From contig NZ_CP147838.1 in assembly GCF_037338445.1 (NCBI RefSeq), positions 3,534,001 to 3,598,000 on the forward strand: a stretch of DNA of 64,000 nucleotides, given 5' to 3'. Shown piece by piece: positions 46,409-55,246 of the stretch. Every line of letters starts with the position of its first letter. Within the stretch, counting starts at the first letter, position 1. The position numbers and the translations under genes are program-made. The stretch is from Salinibaculum sp. SYNS191 (lineage in GTDB: Archaea; Halobacteriota; Halobacteria; Halobacteriales; Haloarculaceae). Under the pieces are notes generated by a model that was not told where the DNA came from, searched no databases, and was given only the letters and a program-made list of their open reading frames with translations.

Positions 46409-48358
46409 ATGGAATCAAGAAACGTCGCGAAAGGAGCGGTTCGTCTCGAAGCCGAGAACATCGGCGGCATCGAACGGACCGAGGTCACCTTCGACCCCGG
46501 CGTGACGATATTGACTGGACGGAACGCGACGAACAGAACGTCGTTCCTGCAGGCGATTATGGCCGGTCTCGGCAGCGACCAGGTATCGCTCAAGGGCGAC
46601 GCCGACGGCGGGAGCGTCTCGCTGCAAATCGGCGACACGGAGTACACCCGCGACCTCACGCGGCAGGCCGGTGGCATCTCCTTCGGTGGCGACCCCTACC
46701 TGGAGGACTCGCGGCTCGCGGACCTCTTCGGGTTCCTGCTGGAGTCCAACGAGGCCCGGCGCACGGTCGCGCTCGAAGAGGACCTCCGGGACATCATCAT
46801 GGACCCGGTCGACGCAGACGCGATTCAGGCGGAGATACGCAAGCTCAAGTCCCAGCGCGAGGAGATAAAGCGCCAGATAGAGGAACGCGAATCCCTGAAG
46901 GGGAAACTCCCGGAACTCGAGGAAAAGCGCGTCGACCTGGGTGACCAGATCGAGGAGAAGGAGGCGGAACTCGAAGAGAAACGGCAGGAACTGGAGGAGC
47001 GGTCGACGGACGCCGAGGAGGCGCGCGCCGAGCAGACGGAACTCGAAGAGAAGATGCAGTCCCTCCAGCAGACCCGCTCGCAGCTCGAAACCACCGAATT
47101 CCGGCTGGAGAGCCAGGAGGAGAGCCTCGACTCGCTCCGGACCGAGCGCGAGGACCTCGAATCGCGGTACGAGGACCTCCAGGAGGACGGGACGGACGAC
47201 CTCGACGCCATCTCCTCGGAGATCAGCCGGCTGCGCGACCAGAAACAGCGCCTGGAGTCCGAACTGAGCAAGCTCCAGAACGTCATCCAGTTCAACGAGG
47301 AGATGCTCGACGGGACCAGCCAGGACATCGCTGCCGCGCTCAGGGGCGAGGACACCAGCGAGTCGGTGACCGACCAGCTGCTCGACGACCAGGACGCCAC
47401 CGTCTGCTGGACCTGCGGGACGGAGGTCGACCAGGAGGCAATCGAGGACACCCTCGCCCGCCTGCGCGAACTGCGCCAGTCGAAGTACACGGACCAGAGC
47501 GACATCGAGGACGAACTCGACGACCTGAAGGAGCGCCGGTCGGCCGTCGAGTCCGCACAGCAGCGCCGCGAGAAGGTCAAGCGCCAGCTCGCCGACGTGC
47601 GCGCCGAAATCGAGGAGCGGGAGTCGAAACTGTCGGACCTGGAAGACCAGCGCGAGGAGCTAACTGCGGACATCGACCGCCTCGAAGACGAGATAGCGAC
47701 GCTCGAAGAGCAGGACCGCTCGGAGGTCCTCGACGTTCACCGCGAAGTCAACGAACTCGACCTGGATATCGAGCGGTTGGAGGACGAGCGCGACCGCGTC
47801 GCGAGCGAGATAGCGGATATCGAGGAACAAATCGAGGAAATCGAGCCCCTGGAGGAGCAACGCGAGGGGCTGACCGAGCAACTGACGGAACTTCGGACCC
47901 GTATCGACCGCATCGAGGAGGAGGCCGTCGAGGCGTTCAACGACCACATGGACACCGTTCTCGACATCCTCGACTACGAGAACCTCGACCGTATCTGGGT
48001 CGAACGCGCCGAGACCGATGCTCGCGAGGGTCGCCGGAAGGTCACGAAGACGGAGTTCAGACTCCACGTCGTCCGTTCGACTGCCGACGGCGTCACCTAC
48101 GAGGACGACTTCGCACACCTGAGCGAGAGCGAACGGGAGGTCACGGGGCTCGTCTTCGCGCTTGCGGGCTACCTCGCCCACGACGTCTACAACGAGGTAC
48201 CCTTCATTCTGCTCGACTCGCTGGAGGCCATCGACTCCGGGCGCATCGCCGCGCTCGTCGAGTACATGGGCGAGTACGCCGACTACCTCGTCGTCGCCCT
48301 CCTGGAAGAGGACGCCGAAGCGCTCGACGAGGACTACCAGCGCGTCACCGACATCTGA
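46409..48358 (+). CDS. Archaea-specific SMC-related protein (RdfA partner)
   Basis: 649 residues. The N-terminal P-loop is TILTGRNATNRTSFLQAIM, a degenerate Walker A lacking the usual Lys-Ser/Thr step. Two long coiled-coil arms flank a central hinge with CWTCG (about residues 338-342), a Cys-x2-Cys zinc hook like Rad50. The C-terminal head carries the signature-like HLSESEREVTGLVFALAGYL and a Walker-B-like region FILLDSLEAIDSGRIAALVEYM, where Ser replaces the usual Asp-Glu pair. Family members are chromosome or membrane-organising proteins of haloarchaea. Start 46409 (ATG) is preferred over the upstream GTG at 46388. Confidence 0.85.
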   Translation: MESRNVAKGAVRLEAENIGGIERTEVTFDPGVTILTGRNATNRTSFLQAIMAGLGSDQVSLKGDADGGSVSLQIGDTEYTRDLTRQAGGISFGGDPYLEDSRLADLFGFLLESNEARRTVALEEDLRDIIMDPVDADAIQAEIRKLKSQREEIKRQIEERESLKGKLPELEEKRVDLGDQIEEKEAELEEKRQELEERSTDAEEARAEQTELEEKMQSLQQTRSQLETTEFRLESQEESLDSLRTEREDLESRYEDLQEDGTDDLDAISSEISRLRDQKQRLESELSKLQNVIQFNEEMLDGTSQDIAAALRGEDTSESVTDQLLDDQDATVCWTCGTEVDQEAIEDTLARLRELRQSKYTDQSDIEDELDDLKERRSAVESAQQRREKVKRQLADVRAEIEERESKLSDLEDQREELTADIDRLEDEIATLEEQDRSEVLDVHREVNELDLDIERLEDERDRVASEIADIEEQIEEIEPLEEQREGLTEQLTELRTRIDRIEEEAVEAFNDHMDTVLDILDYENLDRIWVERAETDAREGRRKVTKTEFRLHVVRSTADGVTYEDDFAHLSESEREVTGLVFALAGYLAHDVYNEVPFILLDSLEAIDSGRIAALVEYMGEYADYLVVALLEEDAEALDEDYQRVTDI

Positions 48359-48886
48359 GCGCGCGGACCCGCTCCGCGCCCCGTCTCCTGCTCCGCGTGT
48401 CTGCACGGAGCGGAGTCGGTCGACTCCGACCGCGACCCTGACACGCGTATCGCTGTAATCCCGATACCCGGACACGAGGGGAATCGTGGCCAGTGTTCAC
48501 TCACGTCGAACTGCAGGTCAGCGCCGGTCGACTTTCATCCTGTTTTTGAGTCGACATTCGGCGAGGATGAACGCTTCTCAGCCCCGCCTGGGGCACAGAG
48601 GAGCACTCACTGTGGGCTGTCGCGATAAACTCGCGGACGAGTCAGCGAAACACCCGTTCGAGCTACCCGAACGACCGGGACGAGTCCAGTAGACGGCCGT
48701 CTCACTCCGTCTCCTCCGGTTTTCCTCTTGCCGCGTTCGGTTTTCTTCGCCAGTAGACGGTCCGCTCCGCATGAGGGACGGACAGATTGGTGTGAGAAGC
48801 GGGTCTCTGCCGGCCGAATTCGGCTATTTCGGGGTGATTTAACCAGGATGAACAGAGTTATGCGGCTCCGGTTCGCAGCTTGCACT
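48359..48886 (+). promoter_or_regulatory. 528-bp region before the IclR regulator gene, with AGGATGAA repeats
   Basis: No gene is supported here. AGGATGAA occurs at 48564-48571 and 48845-48852 and in inverted form (TTCATCCT) at 48534-48541. GTCGAC occurs twice between 48527 and 48557. A TATA-like ATTTAA lies at about 48836-48841 before the 48887 start, and the right-hand repeat lies between it and the ATG. IclR proteins commonly bind near their own promoter, so these repeats are operator candidates. Confidence 0.4.
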
Positions 48887-49639
48887 ATGGGAACAGACAC
48901 CACGATACGCTCGGACGAACGGATGCTCGACATCATCGAGGCGCTGAAAGAGCACACCACGGCGGGCGTGACGGAGCTGGCGGAGGCCCTCGACATGCCG
49001 AAAAGCACCGTCCACGTCCACCTCTCGACGCTGCGGGAGCGGGGCTACGTCGTGCAGGACGACGCCCACCAGTACCGGCTGAGTCTCCGGTTTCTGGACA
49101 TGGGGATGATGGTGCGGGAGACCCAGGAGATGTACGAGGAGGTGCTGCCGAGACTCGACGAACTGGCCGACGAGACAGAGGAGAAGGTGTGGTGGACCGT
49201 CGAGGAGAACGGCAAGGCCGTCTTCCTCGCGAACTCCGTGGGCAGTCACGCCATCCGCACCAACGCGCGCATCGGCCAGCACATCGACCTCTACCGCCTC
49301 GCCGCCGGGAAGGCGATTCTCGCCAACCTCTCGGAGGAGCGACGCCGGGAGATACTCGACAGCTACGAGTATCCCCTCCCGGGCTTCCAGAGCCGGGAGG
49401 ACCTGGCGGACGAACTCGCCGACATCCGCGAGCGCGGGGTCGCCTACGGCACCGAGCAGTTCCTCCGGGGCGTCGCCGGCGTCGGCGCACCGCTGCGGGA
49501 CAACTCCGGAAACGTCTACGGTGCCATCAGCGTCTCCGGGCCGGCCGACCGCCTCGACAGCGACCGGCTGGAGAACGAACTCTCCGACCTGGTCCGTGGT
49601 GTCTCCGGGGAACTGCGGGTCAATCTCTCCTACCGGTAG
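48887..49639 (+). CDS. IclR-family transcriptional regulator
   Basis: 250 residues. The N-terminal winged helix (DERMLDIIEALKEHTTAGVTELAEALDMPKSTVHVHLSTLRERGYV) and the C-terminal effector domain (LDELADETEEKVWWTVEENGKAVFLANSV, YRLAAGKAILANLSEERRREIL, GVAYGTEQFLRGVAGVGAPLRD) are complete. IclR proteins sense aromatic or carboxylic acids and their CoA intermediates in many catabolic systems. It lies at one end of the catabolic island and is a likely regulator of it. The long open frame upstream of 48887 is not part of the gene. Confidence 0.9.
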   Translation: MGTDTTIRSDERMLDIIEALKEHTTAGVTELAEALDMPKSTVHVHLSTLRERGYVVQDDAHQYRLSLRFLDMGMMVRETQEMYEEVLPRLDELADETEEKVWWTVEENGKAVFLANSVGSHAIRTNARIGQHIDLYRLAAGKAILANLSEERRREILDSYEYPLPGFQSREDLADELADIRERGVAYGTEQFLRGVAGVGAPLRDNSGNVYGAISVSGPADRLDSDRLENELSDLVRGVSGELRVNLSYR

Positions 49640-49827
49640 TTCTACTCTTTCGAATCTATGTCATCGGTTCCGAGTGGCGTCGAGAGACGCCCTGAACGGT
49701 ATTTTCTCCCCAGAACGGTGATTCGGAGTGTTCTATTATACTGAACCACCCAACGTCCGGGCGGAGGCCCCAGAGCGACCGCTCCCGGGAAGGGTGGATT
49801 CAGTGGGGTGACGGTGGCGGTCGGGCC

Positions 49828-50220
49828 TTATCCCGACGTGCTGCAGGTGAGAACGGGCCGCTCGGAGTTCAGGATGACCTTCTGTGTCACGCTGCCAAAG
49901 AGCATCTTGCCGGCGGGCGAGCGCTTGCGCCCCGCGACGCAGATGGCGTCCGCATCGAGGTCCTCGGCCGTCTCGATGATGGACTGTGCCGGGTCACCGC
50001 TCCCCTCGCGCAGTTCGGTGTCGACCCCTTCCTCCTCGAACAGTTCCTGTGCCCGCTTGACCGAGTCGACCTGCGTCACGGATGCGCCCTCCGGATTGTC
50101 GACGAAGTCGTGCAGCAGGTACACCTGTACGTTCTCCGTGTCGAAGAGGTCCAGTACTGTCTCCGCCAGCGTGACCGACCGCTCGACGCTCTGGTCGATG
50201 CCGAGTAGTACGTCCTTCAT
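49828..50220 (-). CDS. Universal stress protein (UspA family)
   Basis: 130 residues, a single Usp domain. The ATP-binding pattern is in GRKRSPAGKMLFGSVTQKVILNSERPVL and the N-terminus is MKDVLLGIDQSVERS. Usp proteins act in stress survival and sometimes bind membrane transporters. It lies on the same strand as and 60 bp downstream of livF, but with its own TATA-like sequence (about 50247-50256), so it may be expressed separately. Confidence 0.88.
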   Translation of the reverse strand: MKDVLLGIDQSVERSVTLAETVLDLFDTENVQVYLLHDFVDNPEGASVTQVDSVKRAQELFEEEGVDTELREGSGDPAQSIIETAEDLDADAICVAGRKRSPAGKMLFGSVTQKVILNSERPVLTCSTSG

Positions 50221-50280
50221 AGTCGCCTATTCAGGGACGATTGTCAAATATGTATCGCTCGTCTGGCCGAAGCGGGGGCG

Positions 50281-51003
50281 TCAGTCGGCCATCCCGACGC
50301 CGAGGTGCTTGTTGAGCACGTCCTCGTTGTCGCGGACGTCCGACGCGGGGCCCTCGTGGACGATGTGGCCCTTCTCCAGGATGTAGGTGTAGTCGGAGAC
50401 GTCCAGCGCGACCGGGATGTTCTGCTCGACGACGAGCACGGTGATTCCCTGGTCGTTCAGGTCCGCGATGATGTCCTCTATCTGCCTGACGATGTAGGGG
50501 GCCAGCCCCTCCGTCGGCTCGTCCAGCAGGAGGAGGTCGGGGTCGGCGATGAGCGCCCGCGCGATGGCGAGCATCTGCTGTTCGCCGCCGGAGAGCACGG
50601 ACCCGTCGCTGTGTTCGCGTTCGCGGAGGTTCTCGAACATGTCGATGACCTCGTCCACGGAGGGCCCGTCGCTCGCGTCGACGCCTATCATCCCCATCTC
50701 GATGTTCTCGCGCACGGTCAGCCCGGGGAAGATGCGCCGCTCCTCCGGGACGAACGTGATGCCCTTCCGGATTGTCTCCTCCGTACGCAGCGTCGTGATG
50801 TCGTCGCCGTCGAAGGTAATCGTGCCTGCCGTCGGCGTCAGGTTGCCGACGATGGAGCGCAGCGTCGTCGTCTTGCCGACGCCGTTGCGGCCGACCAGCG
50901 AGATGACCTCGCCGCGTTCGACGTCCATCGTGACGCCCTGCAACACCTCTGTCAGGTCGTAGCCGGCGCGGACGTCCTCCAGCGAGAGCAGCGGGTCACT
51001 CAT
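50281..51003 (-). CDS. livF: Branched-chain amino acid-type ABC transporter ATPase (LivF)
   Basis: 240 residues. Walker A GRNGVGKTT, the signature LSGGEQQMLAIARALIADPDLLLLDEPTEGL, and the LivF length are clear. It pairs with LivG to drive the transporter. Its start overlaps the livG stop by 4 bp. It is the last gene of the transport operon read from livK. Confidence 0.93.
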   Translation of the reverse strand: MSDPLLSLEDVRAGYDLTEVLQGVTMDVERGEVISLVGRNGVGKTTTLRSIVGNLTPTAGTITFDGDDITTLRTEETIRKGITFVPEERRIFPGLTVRENIEMGMIGVDASDGPSVDEVIDMFENLREREHSDGSVLSGGEQQMLAIARALIADPDLLLLDEPTEGLAPYIVRQIEDIIADLNDQGITVLVVEQNIPVALDVSDYTYILEKGHIVHEGPASDVRDNEDVLNKHLGVGMAD

Positions 51004-51764
51004 TCCCGTGCACCTCCCAGGTAGGCGTCGCGCACGTCCTCGTTTGCAGCGATTTCCTCGGGACTCCCGCTCGCGAGCACCTGCCCTCGCGTCAGGACGG
51101 TGATGACGTCCGAGACGCGCATCACGAGGTCGATGTCGTGTTCGATGAGCATCAGCGACTGGTCGGAGAGCACGTCGGCGATGAGGTCCATCGTCTCCCG
51201 CGTCTCCTCGCTGCTCATGCCCGCGGTGGGTTCGTCGAGCATCACGAGCTTGGGGTCTGTCGCCAGCACCAGCCCGATTTCGAGCCGGCGCTTGTCGCCG
51301 TAGGCCATCGTCTCCGCGAGTTCGTCCTCGCGTTCGCGCAGGCCGATCTGCTCCAGCACTTCCGTCGTGTGCTCGCTGATGTCGTCGAAGGAGTCCTTGT
51401 CGCGAAACATCGCGTCGCTCGCGCTGATGTCGTCGTCGTGGACCGACTGCGCGGCCAGGCGGACGTTCTCGCGGACGGTCAGCCCGCCGAAGACGTTGGT
51501 AATCTGGAACGAGCGGCCGAGTCCGCGCCGGACCCGGTTGTGCGGGGCCATTCCCGTTATCTCCTGGCCGTCGAACTCGACGCTGCCCTCGGTGGGCGTG
51601 AGCGCACCGGTGATGAGGTTGAACGTGGTCGTCTTGCCGGCCCCGTTCGGACCGATGACGCTGCGGAACTCGCCTCTCTCCACTTCGAGGTCGACGTGGT
51701 CGACGGCGGTCAGTTCGCCGAAGCGCTTGGTCAGTCCCTCCGTCCGGAGGATTGACTCAGTCAT
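51000..51764 (-). CDS. livG: Branched-chain amino acid-type ABC transporter ATPase (LivG)
   Basis: 254 residues. Walker A GPNGAGKTT (about 37-45), the signature MAYGDKRRLEIGLVLATDPKLVMLDEPTAGM and the long LivG N-terminal helix region (NRVRRGLGRSFQITNVFGGLTVREN) are present. Its start overlaps the permease stop by 8 bp, so the operon is tightly packed. Related systems carry branched-chain amino acids, aromatic acids, urea or short-chain amides. Confidence 0.93.
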   Translation of the reverse strand: MTESILRTEGLTKRFGELTAVDHVDLEVERGEFRSVIGPNGAGKTTTFNLITGALTPTEGSVEFDGQEITGMAPHNRVRRGLGRSFQITNVFGGLTVRENVRLAAQSVHDDDISASDAMFRDKDSFDDISEHTTEVLEQIGLREREDELAETMAYGDKRRLEIGLVLATDPKLVMLDEPTAGMSSEETRETMDLIADVLSDQSLMLIEHDIDLVMRVSDVITVLTRGQVLASGSPEEIAANEDVRDAYLGGARE

Positions 51765-53781
51765 CCGTGTTCACCTCCGACTCCTCGATGCCGAGTTTCG
51801 ATCCCTCGTCGCCCGACTCGCCGCGACTGGCGAGCAGCGAGGGGACCGAGACCAGTCCCCGCGGGACGAACAGGACGAACACGACGAAGATTGCGCCGAT
51901 TATCATCCGCCACTGTTCGGTGTACGACGAGAGGATGTCCTCCGCGCCGAGGAAGACGCCCGCGCCGAGCATGGGGCCAAAGAGCGTCCCCATGCCGCCG
52001 AGCAGGGCCATCACGATGACCTCGCCGGAGTGAATCCACGCCAGCGTCGCGTCGGGCGAGATGACGAACACGCTGGGGTTGATTGCCAGCAGCCCGCCCG
52101 CCAGCCCGGCCATCCCGCCGCTGATGACGAACGCGCGGCGCTTGTACCGGGTGACGTTGTAGCCGATGAACTCCGTCCGTTCCTGGCTCTCGCGGATGGA
52201 CTGCAGGACGCTGCCGAACGGCGCGTTCATGACCCGCCGGGCGAACAGGAACGAGAGCACGCCCAGCACGAGCGCGAGGTAGTAGAACACCACCTGCGGT
52301 CCGAGTTCGATGCCCAGAAGGTTGAACTCGATGTCCGACAGCGGCGCGCCGAAGCCGGCGATGCCCATCATCGCGCTGAAGCCAAGCAGCCCGTCGCTGC
52401 CGCCCGTGAACTGGAGCTTGAAGACGGTACTGTAGAGCAACTCGGCGAAGGCCAGCGTAATCATCGCGAAGTAGACGCCGGAGACCCGAATCGAGAGGCT
52501 CCCGACGATCCACGCCAGCACCATACAGAGCAGAATCGCGCCGAGCAGCGCCACGACGAACGACGAGGTGAGATGCAGCATCACCAGTGCCGAGACGTAG
52601 GCCCCGACGCCGTAGAACATCGTGTGTCCAAGCGGGACCAGCCCCGCGTAGCCCATCACGATGTCCAGGCTGAGCGCGAAGATGGCCCAGATGAGAATCT
52701 CGCTGAGCAGGATGACGTAGAAGTTCTCGCCCATCGACAGCAGGGCGAAGGGGGCGATAGCCAGCAGGCCGACGGTGATTGCGCCGAGTTTGACCCGGCG
52801 GTCGCTGCCGAGGACCGCACTCTCGCCACCGACGAGTATCTCCCCCTCGCCGCCTTCGGATTCCGCTCCACGTGTTCCGAACAGGCCCTGCGGTTTCACC
52901 AGCAGGACGCCGATCATCAGCAGGAAGACCGTCAGGCCCTCCAGGTCGGGGACGGCGACGGGGAAGCCGCCGAGGTCGAACAGTGCGGTCCCGCTGTAGG
53001 TCCGCATCAGCGTCTGGACGATGCCGACGAGCAGGCCGCCGTAGACCGCACCGCGGAAGCTGCCGAGGCCGCCGAGGACGACGACGACGAAGGCGGGGAT
53101 GATGACGCTCCCGCCCATCCCGGTGTTGACGTTCTGGTAGCCGCCGAGGACGATGCCGGCGACGGCCGCGAGCGCGGCACCGAAGCCGAACACCAGCGTG
53201 TAGTAGCGGTCGATGTCGATGCCGACGTTGCGGACCATCTCCCTGTCGACGGAGCCGGCCCGGATTATCATTCCGTACTTCGTCCGGTTCAACAGCAGCC
53301 AGGTCCCCGCCGCGAGCAAGGCGGCGAAGACGATCATGAAGTAGTTGTACAACGACAGGGAAATCGAGAAGAAACTTATCGGCTGGCCCAGGAAATCGGG
53401 CACGGCCAGTTGTTGCTGTTGGGTGCCCCAGAGGAGCCTGATGAGGTCGTTGATGACCAGCACCAGCCCGAAGGTCAGCAGGATGTGATAGAGCGGGTTC
53501 CGGCCGTACAGCGGCCGGACGGTCAGCCGTTCGATACCGGCGCCGATGACGCCGACGAGGAGCGGGGCGGCGACGAGCGCGACCCAGAACCCGACGCCCG
53601 CACCGAGCGGGTCGACGACGCTCAGCGCGAAGTACGCACCGAGCGCGAACAGTTCGCCGTGCGAGAAGTTGATGACGTCCATCACCCCGAAGATGACGGA
53701 GAGCCCTGCGGCTAACAGGACGTAGACCATCCCCAGCGTGACCCCGTTAAGGAGTTGTTCGATGAAGTCTGCGACTACCAT
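51757..53781 (-). CDS. Fused LivH-LivM permease of the branched-chain amino acid-type transporter
   Basis: 674 residues, about twice the usual size. Residues 1 to about 300 are LivH (FIEQLLNGVTLGMVYVLLAAGLSVIFGVMDVINFSHGELF, with the family EAA-like YGMIIRAGSVDREMVRNVGIDIDRYYTLVFG). After a soluble acidic linker (about 305-330), LivM follows (LSLDIVMGYAGLVPLGHTMFYGVGAYVSALV, and SIRESQERTEFIGYNVTRYKRRAFVISGGMAGLAG). So both halves of the pore are made as one chain. There is no frameshift; the linker is in frame. It lies between livK and livG. Confidence 0.9.
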   Translation of the reverse strand: MVVADFIEQLLNGVTLGMVYVLLAAGLSVIFGVMDVINFSHGELFALGAYFALSVVDPLGAGVGFWVALVAAPLLVGVIGAGIERLTVRPLYGRNPLYHILLTFGLVLVINDLIRLLWGTQQQQLAVPDFLGQPISFFSISLSLYNYFMIVFAALLAAGTWLLLNRTKYGMIIRAGSVDREMVRNVGIDIDRYYTLVFGFGAALAAVAGIVLGGYQNVNTGMGGSVIIPAFVVVVLGGLGSFRGAVYGGLLVGIVQTLMRTYSGTALFDLGGFPVAVPDLEGLTVFLLMIGVLLVKPQGLFGTRGAESEGGEGEILVGGESAVLGSDRRVKLGAITVGLLAIAPFALLSMGENFYVILLSEILIWAIFALSLDIVMGYAGLVPLGHTMFYGVGAYVSALVMLHLTSSFVVALLGAILLCMVLAWIVGSLSIRVSGVYFAMITLAFAELLYSTVFKLQFTGGSDGLLGFSAMMGIAGFGAPLSDIEFNLLGIELGPQVVFYYLALVLGVLSFLFARRVMNAPFGSVLQSIRESQERTEFIGYNVTRYKRRAFVISGGMAGLAGGLLAINPSVFVISPDATLAWIHSGEVIVMALLGGMGTLFGPMLGAGVFLGAEDILSSYTEQWRMIIGAIFVVFVLFVPRGLVSVPSLLASRGESGDEGSKLGIEESEVNTDD

Positions 53782-53791
53782 GGGGACTCAG

Positions 53792-55126
53792 TCAGTTCAT
53801 GTTGCAGCCGATTTCGCTGGCCGGGGGCAGCGTGTCGGGGCCCTCGACCTTGTTGAGCAGTTCCACGTCGGCGATGTCCCTGTCGCCCTGCACGAGTTCG
53901 CCCAGCCAGGTCGGGTTCGTCGCCTGGTGGTCCTCCTCGCGCAGCGTGATGTCGCCCAGGACCGTCGTGAACGTGCCGCCTTCGAGCGCGTCCCGGACGT
54001 CCGGCGGCGAGGTGCTGCCGGCCTCGTTCATACCCTTCGCCATCAGGCGCATCGAGTCGTAGCCGACGCGCGCGAAGTTGCCCGGCAGGCCGTCGTTGGC
54101 GCTCTGGTAGGCGTCGACGAACTGGGTGTTGTCGCCGAGGTCGATGTCCGGGAGGTAGCGGACGCCGCCGTAGGTACCGAGGCCATTGGAGCCGATGCCG
54201 GCCCGGACGCTCTGGAAGGTCTGGGTCCCACTGACGACGGCCACGTCGTCGGTCAGACCGGCGTCGGCGGCCTGGTTGGTGAAGCTCACCAGGTCGCCGC
54301 CGGTCATCCCGACGACGACGACGTCGGCCTCGGAGTTGCTTATCTGGCTGATGAAGGAGCCGTAGTTGCCCGAACCCAGCTGCGACGCCGTCTTGCCGAC
54401 TTCGGTGAAGCTGTCGTTGGCCGCCTGCATCCGCTCCTTGACGCGGGAGTACACCGAGTCGCCGTAGGCGTAGTCCGCGATGTGGAACCAGACGTTCGAG
54501 CCGAGGTTGTTGACAGAGTACGCCGAGATGGCCTCGGCAATCTGGGCCGTGTTGGTCTCGAAGCGGAACACCCACTCGTTGCAGGCGCTGCCCGTAATCG
54601 GGACTGCCGCACCGCCCGGGAAGTAGATGAACTCGCGGCTCTTGGCGAACTCGTTGAGCGACAGCGCGACAGAACTGGAAATCGCACCGAAGACGAACTC
54701 CGCACCCTCGTCCCGGACGACCCGCTGGGCCTCTGACTGGGCCGCACCCGCGGTGGTCTGGGTGTCGCCCGTTACGAGGTCGAACTCGAAGTCGTACTCG
54801 TCGGTGTTGTTTATCTGCTCGACTGCGAGTTCGGCACCGGCGCGCTGGCCCGGGCCGAGTGAGCTGTACGCCCCGCTGATGGGGTTGATGCTCGCCACGG
54901 TGACTGTCGTCGTGCCACCAGTGGACCCGCCGTCGCCCCCGGAGCCGCCGTCTCCGCCGTCACTCCCACCGTCACCGCCGTCGCTGCCACCGTCACCGCC
55001 GTCGCCACCGTCGCCGCCACAGCCAGCCAGGCCGACGGCCCCGGCTGCACCGGCGAGGGTCAGGAACTTCCGACGCGAGGTAGCAGTTCGCACACGCTTG
55101 TCCGTACCGCCATCAGTGTCTCTCAT
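53792..55126 (-). CDS. Periplasmic-type binding protein of the Liv-like transporter, Tat-exported lipoprotein
   Basis: 444 residues. The N-terminus has a Tat motif (TSRRKFLTLAGAAGAVGLAGCGG) with lipobox; the mature protein is anchored outside by lipid. A Gly/Asp/Ser linker is followed by a type I ABC-binding fold (VASINPISGAYSSLGPGQRAGAELAVEQIN, VRDEGAEFVFGAISSSVALSLNEFA, ADVVVVGMTGGDLVSF). The ligand class is amino acids or aromatic/organic acids. The ATG at 55126 is chosen because a Shine-Dalgarno-like GAGGAG lies 8 nt before it and a TATA element at 55157-55164; an upstream ATG at 55153 is almost inside the TATA region. Confidence 0.88.
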   Translation of the reverse strand: MRDTDGGTDKRVRTATSRRKFLTLAGAAGAVGLAGCGGDGGDGGDGGSDGGDGGSDGGDGGSGGDGGSTGGTTTVTVASINPISGAYSSLGPGQRAGAELAVEQINNTDEYDFEFDLVTGDTQTTAGAAQSEAQRVVRDEGAEFVFGAISSSVALSLNEFAKSREFIYFPGGAAVPITGSACNEWVFRFETNTAQIAEAISAYSVNNLGSNVWFHIADYAYGDSVYSRVKERMQAANDSFTEVGKTASQLGSGNYGSFISQISNSEADVVVVGMTGGDLVSFTNQAADAGLTDDVAVVSGTQTFQSVRAGIGSNGLGTYGGVRYLPDIDLGDNTQFVDAYQSANDGLPGNFARVGYDSMRLMAKGMNEAGSTSPPDVRDALEGGTFTTVLGDITLREEDHQATNPTWLGELVQGDRDIADVELLNKVEGPDTLPPASEIGCNMN

Positions 55127-55133
55127 GGTCACA

Positions 55134-55139
55134 CTCCTC
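55134..55139 (-). promoter_or_regulatory. Ribosome binding site of the Liv binding-protein gene
   Basis: GAGGAG on the minus strand, 7 nt before the ATG at 55126. Unlike most genes here this transcript has a leader, and the site decides the start. Confidence 0.55.
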
Positions 55140-55156
55140 AATGGAAACTTCACCGT

Positions 55157-55164
55157 AATAAAAC
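55157..55164 (-). promoter_or_regulatory. TATA element for the Liv transporter operon
   Basis: TTTTATTA on the minus strand about 31-38 nt before the binding-protein ATG; the operon promoter. Confidence 0.5.
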
Positions 55165-55246
55165 CTTCTGTGTCCCAAACCGCGTTCTCCCGAGAGAACG
55201 GCCCGTCACCCCGCGATTCCGCCGATGCGGAGTCGCCGCCGCGGCG

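Noticed and set aside
51367..53715. Very long plus-strand frame opposite the Liv permease
   Set aside because: Antisense shadow of the livH-livM fusion; highly charged and repetitive with no motifs.
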